Source of the DNA: Syncephalis fuscata
Taxonomy: Eukaryota > Zoopagomycota > Zoopagomycetes > Zoopagales > Piptocephalidaceae
Length of the DNA: 20,532 bases
Direction of reading: 5' to 3'
NCBI GenBank assembly: GCA_025786725.1
Contig: JAHLTZ010000164.1
Span: 1 to 20,532 of the forward strand
This document shows, piece by piece, positions 9,997 to 20,330 of this stretch (within the stretch, counting starts at the first letter, position 1; the number at the start of each line of letters is the position of its first letter). The notes beneath the pieces were generated by a model, which was not told the DNA's origin, did not search any database, and worked only from the letters and a program-made list of their open reading frames with translations. A program made the position numbers and the translations under genes.

Positions 9997-10060
9997 ACAC
10001 GTGTGCGGTGTGTGTGCGTGTGTGTGGACAGGCCCGCGAATGAACGTGCGTGTGTGTGTG
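9997..10060. repeat. TG/CG alternating tract with E-box palindrome
   Basis: The segment starts with the palindrome ACACGTGT (E-box core CACGTG at 9998-10003), followed by TG-rich runs at 10001-10026 and 10045-10060. It lies 85-148 bases before the RalGAP start codon. It is potentially Z-DNA forming and could pair with the CA/CG tract at 9562-9585. Confidence 0.75.
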
Positions 10061-10144
10061 CCTGTGTTTTTGTATGCTTATAACAACAGTGACCACTCAC
10101 TAGTTCTTTGCGCCTCATTATTGTAACTGGTCTATTGACGAGTG

Positions 10145-13100
10145 ATGGAGTTTTTCAATTCATTTACACCACCACGAAGAAAACGTAGCCAGGCCTCGCA
10201 ATTACCGATTACTAATCCCGCGGTTACGGCGACTGGCATACCTCCTTCTATGTATCAAAATTCACAGTCTTCATCGCAGAATAGCGATAGCCATGCATCA
10301 GGGAGCGGTGGCTCTAATACTGCATCCTCACATCAAGGGCCATCGTTATTGCACCGTGCATCTACCGGATTTCTCTCTCAATTGGCTAATTCTTTTACTA
10401 ACAACAACAGTGGCCATAGTGGCCATATGTCACATATGAACCATGGTGGCATTAGTCAGTCATCGTCCAATGGTTCTGGTGATCGTTCATCATATCAACG
10501 TGATATGCCCGATGCATACAATCTAGCGCATAATAGCACTAATAGTAGCAATAGTAACTATTATGGTCAAAACAGTAGTTCTCGTGGTGTATCATCGTAT
10601 AGCAATGATACAGATGGTCAGAATAATTCACATTTACACCAACAACAATCACCGCCATTGCCACCACTTTCTTCACTGTCATCAGAATCAATATCTGGAT
10701 CACCGCGTGGAGGCCATGATAACAATACTATACATTCAAACGATATTGATAATTTACATAATGGAATGTCAAGAACACAAGGATCTCCACCTGGTTCAGT
10801 AGCGGCTTCACTACGTATTCGACCCACTTCATCACATCATTCGCTTAACTCGGTCTATTCGGCTCATTCCTATCTTTCGTCGAATCCTGAATCAGCCAGT
10901 ATTGTAAGCGAATCAGGATCAACAAGTTGTACGGCTATTTCACCAACATCGCCACAGCCTACATTAACGATTGGTTCGCCTAATATGCCATCTTCATCAA
11001 TTTCCACCCTATCAATACAGCATGGCAGTACAAGTCGGGGCAGTCTAATGGCATCGCCTCCTTCGTCACCCACTGCGGTTGAAACACTGCTGCATTCAAA
11101 CTCGGCACACCTTCCCGCTATGAGTTCGTCTTCTTCATTTAGCAGCAATAGTGTCAATCAACGCCGCCCTTCGAATACCATGCTGGCCATGCCGTCGGGT
11201 GCCAGTGGCACAAACATATCACTGGCTAACAGTACACGAAGCGGCGAAACATCTGGCGCTGTATCAGATAAAGTTCTTTTAAAGAAAGTAAAAGTATTTT
11301 TAGATGACCGACAAAAATTAAAGGCGCGTTTTCAGTCACTTAGTAATTTTATTGGTAAGTTAATATTATTATAATGATAATAAATGATTTGTTACATAGT
11401 TATTAATTGTCGAGTATTTAATGGCAATTAATAGACGCAGCCAATAGTCTAGATCAAGCAATTTTCTTTCAAGAACATGCAGAAAGCGTATTTAATGTAG
11501 TTGTTGGCACTTGTGAAGGCCATATTCAAAAGATAAAACGTAGGTTGTTATTAAATGTAGCTGTATTGCAATAGTAAATTAATATAAACCATCAGAACGT
11601 AATGTAAAGCCTACTAGCTTTGCTTCAAAAGATATTCAAGTGTTACTACGAGCACTTACCGTATTTAGACGTATATTATTGTATCTACCAGATCGATTAC
11701 GCACTGGCTGGCGTAGTGATGATATTGGTCGATTACTTGCACCACTACTTGATCACGGCAATCATATGCGTATTCGTATGATTGGTCTACGTTTACTACT
11801 GCTTTGGATGCGATCAGCACCCGATTGTGAAACATCGGCTGCCAATGATATCCGCTGCCTGTTTGCCTATGCTATACCATTGGGCGTATTTCTACGTGAA
11901 ACGATAGGTCTACAATATGTACCAACACGCTTTACATCCCGTCTAGGCTCAATTAGACTGCCACCTGCTTTACCAGATGAAGTGTCCGATGTTGAATTAT
12001 TACTGCCATCTTCACAGAAACCAACTGGTTCAGATGCTTTATTATTATTTGGTGCAATATTCGATGAAATGGTTGTTCTTTCCCATTTATCGACCAATAA
12101 TGCGGCGCCTGACGCTGAAGATGACGATTTGGCTCATTTGTCGGGCGGTGAGGCTACACTATTCTGCGCAGGCATTGGTTCGGCTCAACATGCTCTACGC
12201 TACATTGCCCAGCAATTGGCCGAAGCTTATTTGGTCAAACTATTGCCAGGTGCAGTGTTTCATGAAGTAGAACATCGATTGCCAGGTAAATACTTAATCA
12301 AATATTATATAAAGTAATATACTAATGAATACTATAATAGAAATTGGATTTATTCGCTGTCCACCATCTTTTCTTCGGCTATTTATTGGCTTTTTACTGG
12401 ATGGCACACTACCGCCCAATTTTGGATCAGCCAGTCGTCGTGAACAAGCACCTGATTCGAGCGTCACTTTAATGATGCATAAAGTGACGTCAAATCTACG
12501 CCAATTCCGTGTATTTAAGGTTGAATGTGTTGAACAAGCATTAACACTAAGACCGGCTGCAGCCTATCAAGATCTGTTCCGAAGTGCATTGTATATCGAT
12601 ACACATTGGATGACCAGAAGTGTAAGTGGTATTATGCTAATTAATACAAGTTATATTAAACTTATAAATATTAATAGGAAGATGATTGGCCACTTGATTT
12701 ACGTGCTATTAAAGCTGAAGGAGGCGTTGCTTCACTGGCTGAGGAATTCAAATTGAGTAAGCAAGATCAAAAATCACCGGCGGCAATTTATTTCATGTGG
12801 AATCAGCAATTTTGTATTTATATCGATTCGTTATTGCTACCACTTGAAACAATTCCCGATGATGAAGATGATGCACGAATTCCATTACGGCTTCATCGAC
12901 TTGTACTTTCATTAGTACGTGTTGTTTTGGCGGCCAATAATGAACGGCTATTACCATCAACGTGGAACCATACACTACGTGCTTTATTGGCAATGCAAAG
13001 CTTAGTTATGGCGGGTAAACCACGCTATAGTTCAAAAACCATCGATTCACTTATTGGTATGCTGGTAAAGACAATTTACGTTACATGGGCCCGCGCCAAT

Positions 13101-16100
13101 ACAAATGATTATGAAATATGGGAGCAGTTGTGTGCAGCAATGCAAAAACATATTCTATGGCCACAAGTAGTCCGACAATGGGGCGTAAGTAATTATATAT
13201 AACTATATTAATTGGTACTGATTATTCTATTTATAGAAAATGGTTCTTAAAATGACCCGAGTCATTATTAAAGAAGTTTATGGTATTGATACGAAAAAAT
13301 TGGGTCAAGATGTAATGCTACCTAAACTTTTACGTAAAAAGAAAAATGCTTTACAGCGCCGTGTTTCTTTGGTATCTGGATCTATTCCAAAGGACCTTAA
13401 AGGCCAATTTCCTTCTTCTGTATCTGGATCATCTGCGGCTGCAACGGCTAGAGGTGTTCGTAAACATCATTCAGCCAGTCCAATGACTATTATTAGTGGT
13501 AATCGACATGATGATAGTATTGGCAATTCAATCACTGGTGCATCTAATTCCAATAATACTTTGGGTATGAGTGATGAAGAGACGCCACGTATTGAGCGGA
13601 AGCGATCACAGACTCATAATGCGGTAAGCTGCTTAACAATATCTATTTTATGTCTGTATACTTATGTATACTCCATTGTAGTTGGATCGATTGGTCAATG
13701 TAACACGTAGTAATTCAGAGACACCAACTACACAACATCCAAAGTTCCATTATGAACGTTTACAAGCTGCGTAAGTATAACAGCCAACCATTTATTTACA
13801 CACTATACTTTTATTAATGCCATCTACATAGATTGGAAGTGACGTTTGCTGACTTTAAAACGGAAGGCTTTACTGAGTTGTCAAGCGTTAAATGGACACC
13901 GGACTATGCACTTCGATCATGGAAGAATATCCTTTGTTCACTTGGCAATCCAAATACAATTGAGGTAATTATCTATTTTATATATATGTATATATGTACA
14001 TATGATATACGGATATTATAAACTAATATTTAAACAAACAATATCGATTTGATTAATAGAATCCAGGATTTCATTTAGAAGCCATTGATTGTCTAGTTGA
14101 TACATGGTCAATGTTGGCAGCTGTAAGTTAAATGCCAATAACAGAAATAGTAATAATAATGTATGATATGATTTAGGTACAACGACGACAATCCATTGGT
14201 GGTGGCAGCCAGCCAGCATTGATTGAATTTATGCCATGGCTATTTCAAGCCGCTGATATGCCAGTGTAAGTCATTAATATAAACATAAAAAATTGAATAT
14301 TTATAAATACTACTATAGAGCCTATGCTGCAAGTAGAGCTGCTGCTTATGGATGCATTTGTCGTATGATGGGTACGAAATTGGATGAGCCTATTCCACGA
14401 GAATTATGTGTTCATTTCTATCGCCTTATTCTTAAAGTAAGCATAATGTTAAAATATTATTAGTAGTAGTATAGATTATTTATTTGTATTATAGGGCGTG
14501 GCCATTAAAGATGACCGTATTCGTACGTCTATTATGTGGCGTAGTGCTAATCTATTCCGTAATTGTTTACCTGGATCGACTGTTTTACTTCCTTCGTATC
14601 TTATGTGTTTCCGTACTATGGTAAATATCAATATACTAATTAATTCATATTAATATTCATATTTATATTTATATTTATATTGAATAGCTACTAGAAGATG
14701 GTAAAACAAAAATGCGTCAAATTCCTAAAGAGATTCGTATTGCAACGGCCAAAACATTATGTTCAATGATTTGTTTGCCAAATCGTTTCTTAAGTCTTAA
14801 AGTGCCAATTGTTACCTATAATCAATTGTTGAAACGACTACAAGCAGATTACAAAGAGAATCCCATTGAACCTATTAGTTGTCCATCAGTAAGTATAATT
14901 AAGTAATTATTAACAATATGATTGTTAATTACTATTGCAATAATAATCAGATTAGAGCCCATTTCATTACACTATTATCGGATCTATTGACTGCTGCTTC
15001 TAGCCAACCATTGCCTCAATATGATGGTGAATTACATTCAATTCTTGTTTACACCATGTTGGTTATACTTTTGGATGACTTGGCAGCTGAAACACCGTAA
15101 GTTATTAAAAGTAAAAATATAGCAATAGCAATAGTAATATAACTATGATATTAGTAATACAAATATGATACGGCGCTGCCTTGCTACTTTGCTAAGTCAT
15201 TTGTATTTAAAGTCGACGGAACCAGCTATTGCCGCCATTACCGGTCTATCAGTATTCCTACACGATCCGGGCCGATTGGCTGCACTAGGTGATGTAAGTT
15301 GTTTATGCTTGTTACTACCAATACTTTATTAATTCAATATCTAATGAATAATGTAGAAATTGATCATTCAAGTGATTACCGATATTGTTGGTGCTCTTGG
15401 TGAACAATTAAAAAATAGGCCACGTGAAAAGACTCGTGCTCAATGTAAGTGACAAATAAACATATAAATAATAGCAATAATACTAATTAACACTAATTAA
15501 ATTAATTTATTTAGGCGATCTAATGGCTATGATGCTAGACTGTTTAGTGGAATGGATCATGATTGATTCAGTATCAGATCATGTGTTACGTCATCTGTCA
15601 CCGGTTATTTTTGATACGATTAAACTTGCTATGCAAGAAGTATCATCGGTAAGTTGATTTATGTTACAATTATTAATATTAATAACACGATTAGAATCAA
15701 ACCGTATTTACAAACAATGTACAAACACCATCGGCTATCGATTCATCGGGACAATTTAACGATCTCAATAAGCCAATACGTCGTTCATCTATCCAGCTAC
15801 TAAAAGGTCGTCGGTCTCATAGTGGAGGTGCTGGATCAGTTGGATCAAATGATCAATTTGAAACAGAAATTGTTCATAGTCCATCGCAACTGGCCATGTC
15901 AGCATCAACAAATGCCACATCTAGCAATGCGGTAACAGCTGTTAATATTACCGCGCCTTCAGTATCAACAACAAGCAATAGTAATCATCATAGTCATAAT
16001 TTACCTAACAGTAATTTGGCACATAATAGCACTGCTACATCGCCACCTTCATCGGCAAATAATTCTCCCGCTTCAGTATCAATACCCGCTCACGATGGAT

Positions 16101-18491
16101 GGAGTATTGTACAGGCAAGTGCATTTCACGCTATAAATACTACTGTTTAACAAAGATCGGCAATTAGGAATCGGCTGAATCTGCTCTACTACATTTATTG
16201 CACCACTTTAATGGATTTCCTCCTCGACATGGTGCAGATATGGTGCATAGGTAATGTTTACATGCAGCAATATATTATTGCTCTATACTAACATTTATTG
16301 AATAGTTTGTTAAAAGAAAGCGTAAACCATGAAAGCAGTGAAGAATCCTATGACAATAGTCTATTATTGATGTATAATGGCAATACAATTGTATCATTTT
16401 GTATGGATCCATCAAATCCACATGGTAATTAGAATAGGATAAATATATAACTATCATATTAACGAATGGTTGTTTAGTGATACGTGTCATTTTACGTAAT
16501 CCAACTGGCAAATACGTGTGGGATATGCAAACGATAGAACCAACGAGCGTTAATGAATTTAAATGAATACAATGGATGTTTCATCTGAAGCATCCAATTC
16601 ATCTACTTCACTTTCTTCAACAGTAGTGACTAGCTCTACTGCTACTCCTACTACGGCTACTAATACGGCTACTAATACTCCGCTAGATTCAATGATTCTT
16701 GATAAAAAATATTTGTTGAATTCTTCACCGATCCATCTTCAACGACTGAATCTACTAATTCTTCGTAAGTTTTATCTAATAGTAATAGTAATAGTCTATA
16801 ACTAAAAAATTGTATAAACAAACATGTAGCATTCCATCTGATCCACTAGCTGGCTTATTAGATCGGTAAGTTTATTAATAATATTGTATATATAATCTAA
16901 TCATTTCATTAGACTTGAACTGTCGCATAGCGAACGTTTAGTAAACAATCCATCTTCAGATAGCAGTGATCTGTCCAAACAACAACGAAAACGTCAATCG
17001 ACCATTCAAACCAATTGTCATATCAATGCAATGACTTAACCAATCCTACAGAAGTGTCCATCTCTTCAACTAATACATTGGTTAATCCAATAGCTGAACA
17101 GACACAGACTATCAATCTAAATCCCTCATTACCACCCCGTCCTCCATTGGATACTAGGTATGTCTTTTAATAACATCGCTTTTGCTCATAAAAATAGTGC
17201 TAACAATAATAACAATAATAATAGAGGATCAATGAATACAGTAAATACAATTCATGCTGGGCAGAATAACCAAGCTCTTGGACATGATGATCTACTCGAG
17301 CGAGTTATGGTTGATAATATGCAATGCCGCGTTCTTATGAATCATCTTGGTTTACTTGATGAAGAAGCCGTTGAGAATGATAAGATTTGTCAATTAAAGA
17401 TTACAACTGCTTTAATGCGCGATGTTAAAGAATTGGATCGTAAATATGGGTAAGTTTTATTTAATCAGTTGATTGATAGATGACTAATACGGCCATTATT
17501 AGACGCGAGGTTATTAAGATTGGTCTATTGTATGTGGCACCTGGACAAGACACGGAACGTGCCATTCTTGGTAATCATTCAGCCAGTACAATGTATGATC
17601 AATTTGTATCAACATTAGGATGGGAGATTGATCTAAGAAACCATGGTGGTTATCGTGGCCGACTTGACTATGAAGAAAACTATCATACAGCAATTTACTA
17701 TGCAAATTCAACAATAGAAATGCTATTCCATGATGCTACACGTCTACCCACAAGTGCCAATGATCCACAGCAGGTGAAAAAGGTAAGTAACGACAATAAA
17801 TGTTAATACAGAATACTAATTAACAATGAAATTAGAAACGACACATTGGTAACGACCACGTCCATATTGTATGGAATGAACATCGGCGTGATTACCGACC
17901 AGATACCATTGGTGGAGACTTTGGTAATATACAAATTGTAGTGACGCCAGTGCCAAATGGTCTATTTGCCATTGACATTTTCCGTGATCAACGGGTAATA
18001 TTTAATAGATACATTAATTAAAAAAAATAATATGACTGATATTTATATTTATATTTATTAGTTGGACTTGCCCGGTCCTTTGGTGGATGGTATGATGGTG
18101 CCATGGTCTATTTAGGTCCATTGGTACGAGTAACGGCGATTCATGCTTTTAGACTGTGTGTCAATCGGCTACAAGCCCGTAATCCTAAACCGTATCCTTT
18201 ATTAGCAGCTGTTATTACTAACCACTACTATTATCAATTGATGTTATATATATTTAATTGATGTTACTACGATTAACTAAATAGATCGGTACAACGATTA
18301 AAGGACTTGAAGATAATTTTTGATCGTCATGGGAATCACAAGCGTAAGTAAATGCCATTATGACACGTTATTAAATACTAATAGTATTTATTCAACTAAT
18401 AGATCGTATGTGGATTTCTTGTCAAGGTTGTTATCGACTGTGGATAGACAAGCACACTAACAAACAATTATCGTATAATTATAATAAATGA
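10145..18491 (+). CDS. RalGAP alpha-subunit / tuberin-like GTPase-activating protein, about 29 exons, with C-terminal frame breaks
   Basis: Exons: 10145-11354, 11435-11539, 11596-12285, 12341-12621, 12678-13184, 13237-13623, 13682-13770, 13832-13964, 14060-14122, 14177-14265, 14319-14436, 14495-14620, 14688-14888, 14951-15096, 15155-15293, 15357-15444, 15515-15648, 15695-16114, 16168-16250, 16306-16424, 16478-16764, 16830-16865, 16913-17157, 17225-17449, 17503-17782, 17836-17994, 18062-18191, 18285-18343, 18403-18491. That is about 2,213 residues if four one-base gaps are bridged. RalGAP stimulates GTP hydrolysis on Ral-type GTPases and works with a beta subunit in animals. Residues 1 to about 375 are Ser/Asn-rich and disordered. 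Helical-repeat sequence typical of RalGAP alpha follows (LYLPDRLRTGW, FMPWLFQA). RVILRNPTGKYVWD near 1712-1725 is a family signature. The Rap-GAP domain covers about 1976-2190, with KIGLLYVAPGQ, TLGWEIDL and KRHIGNDHVHIVWNEH; N2074 is the expected catalytic Asn thumb. Frame breaks near 16564, 16704, 17037 and 18101 are described in the findings. Confidence 0.85.
16115..16167 (+). other. GC-AG intron in the RalGAP gene
   Basis: The exon ends ...GTACAG and the intron begins GCAAGT, which is the standard context of the minor GC donor class. The acceptor is ATTAG, and the intron is 53 bases long. Joining at phase 0 gives WSIVQ-ESAESALLHLLHHF, a stretch resembling the segment that precedes the C-terminal region of animal RalGAP alpha. 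The nearby GT dinucleotides either break the frame or give weaker donors. Confidence 0.8.
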
Positions 18492-18546
18492 TTGATTTTG
18501 TAAAAGAAATATCATGTAAATTAAATAGATGTATAAACAGTGCCAC

Positions 18547-18552
18547 AATAAA
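18547..18552 (+). terminator. Candidate poly(A) signal of the RalGAP gene
   Basis: AATAAA lies about 56 bases past the TGA at 18489-18491, a normal distance, and supports that stop as the gene end. Confidence 0.5.
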
Positions 18553-20220
18553 ATTTAATAGTTATTTGCAAGGCGATGTAAATGTTTCAGCTTTGTTTCA
18601 ATATCTGGTAGTACAATTATGAAAAGGCACTGCCTTAAATCGCTGTTTATAGCTATTATTTCAATTGAAGTATTATTACATATTAACGAGCCTTATTGTA
18701 GGTCAAGACTAGTGTAATATTAGTCATATGCTTATTATTTTCAATACATTAATATTAAATAATTCATTAATGATTTAGAATAGCTTGAAGATCAAATGAC
18801 TAAATTTGACAACATTCAATTTATTGAATATAATGGTGGATGATGAGTGATATCAAAGCTTAAATACTTATCATTATAGATTCATTGTTCAATATGTATA
18901 TATCCTCTATATATTTATATCGTTACCAATGTATATCTATAAAAGTATATAACATTATGTTGTTATAGTTTCAATTACATATAGTTTGCTAAATGAATGA
19001 GGTAAAATGAGTTGAGATTTGATAATAATAAAACTAGAACAACAATAAAAACAGTTTTGAATAGAGGAGGATTAAGAGAGCATAGGTTGATATATAAAAT
19101 GATAAATGTACAGTAAGAAAACATATAAAACAATGTTAAAGTTACCGTGTGTATAATGCATTGAGGGAAATGAGTAAAGTATATTGGAACATATAAACAA
19201 TAGAATGTATCTAGTATATTGTAGAATGATACGTAATAGCACGGAATAGAATGGGAATGGTATAGATGAACCAAGGATATATTAAATAATGAGTCTACAA
19301 TAATGATTATTTAAGCTTTGTTATCATTTACCATCCATTATCATGTTCACTAGAACGATTGTTTAGTTTAAATGTGTGAATAGTCGATATAATCATTTGA
19401 TCTCCAAACTATTCTAAATAATTGATAAACTGTTTAATATTGTAAAAGAATGGTTATTTTTATTTAATTAATAAATGAGATGATAGATGCAATATGATAA
19501 CACAAATCATAACCGAATGGCATTGTACATGTAAAGAATATGAATAAATTGAAATACCATTAGAGAGTTGTTCAAATGGTGGAATGAAAAAAGAATAAAA
19601 ACCAGCCATATAAAAGCAAGCATAATCATAAAGCATGTCATCAGTAAATTGTTGAGTATAATAAGAAGAGTAGATAACAAACAGTAAAAATAAGTATGTT
19701 TATAGTAGTGTCGTCAATAAATCACTGGCAGCATTACCAAAACGAGTAATCTGAATAGATTACTACTTAAGAGTTGTCGTTACATAGTGCTTCACGTTAA
19801 CATATGTAAAATGTGACACACCAATACATTCACAAAAGTAAATATCCTACTAGCTAAATAAATAAACAAACAAAATGTATCCATTTTAACAAGTCTGAAT
19901 TCATCACAATTGTGTGTACAAATCTGACTACAGAAACAATATACAATTTATTTTACATTCAAAATAAAATAACTCCATTACTTCAAACAACATCATAGAC
20001 CGTCCAACTGCTGATCTCTTGATACGATGTTTTAGTTTCCAGCAATATGGAACTTGTATTCTTGGATAGTGTTATGATATTATAGCCCCTTTTAAATTCC
20101 CATGCAAAAAAGGGCCTTAATGTTTCATTACTAGCCAACCACTCTAGCATTGTTTCAAAAATGAAGCATTACTTCTAGTGATTAGAAATGGACATTAGGC
20201 CTATATGTGCCATATCTGAG

Positions 20221-20242
20221 TATATATATATATATATAAAAA
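20221..20242 (+). promoter_or_regulatory. (TA)9 run ending in a TATA box
   Basis: Nine TA dinucleotides run into TATAAAAAAT, about 90-110 bases upstream of ATG 20331. The position suits the core promoter of the small secreted-protein gene. Confidence 0.45.
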
Positions 20243-20330
20243 ATAAGCCATGCGCGTAACAAAAATGAATAAACCATTACACGTTTCCTTTTCACGTATT
20301 TTCTTTACCTACCTTGCAATCATTTAGAAA

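Larger units (their letters stand above)
9275..10144. other. Spacer and probable long leader upstream of the RalGAP gene
   Basis: This region is less AT-rich than other spacers and holds alternating purine-pyrimidine tracts, a CACGTG E-box core at 9998-10003, and triplet-rich low-complexity sequence at about 9893-9960. Frames at 9477-9746 (+) and 9885-10118 (-) are low-complexity by-products of these tracts. It probably contains the promoter and 5' leader of the RalGAP gene. Confidence 0.5.
18492..20330. other. AT-rich spacer after the RalGAP gene
   Basis: About 1.8 kb of AT-rich DNA. The only longer frame (18975-19274, minus) is rich in Phe, Leu, Tyr and Ile, as random AT-rich DNA would be, and has no recognisable motif. 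No RNA gene, repeat family or element end was seen. The last 110 bases contain the TATA element of the next gene. Confidence 0.55.

Noticed and set aside
9477-10118. Frames in the CA/TG-rich spacer on both strands
   Set aside because: Thr/His runs come directly from CA/TG dinucleotide tracts; not supported as genes.
16561-16709. Programmed -1 ribosomal frameshifting as cause of the RalGAP breaks
   Set aside because: Sites 1 and 4 lack an X-XXY-YYZ slippery sequence, and four such events in one mRNA would be extraordinary; indels or misassembly are simpler.
18975-19274. 99-codon minus-strand frame rich in Phe, Leu and Tyr, looking like membrane protein
   Set aside because: AT-rich DNA without stops gives this composition by chance; no charged loops or conserved motif.
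20081-20117. CCCTTTT...AAAAGGG inverted repeat
   Set aside because: Only about 7 bp pair; too weak to call a terminator or element end.
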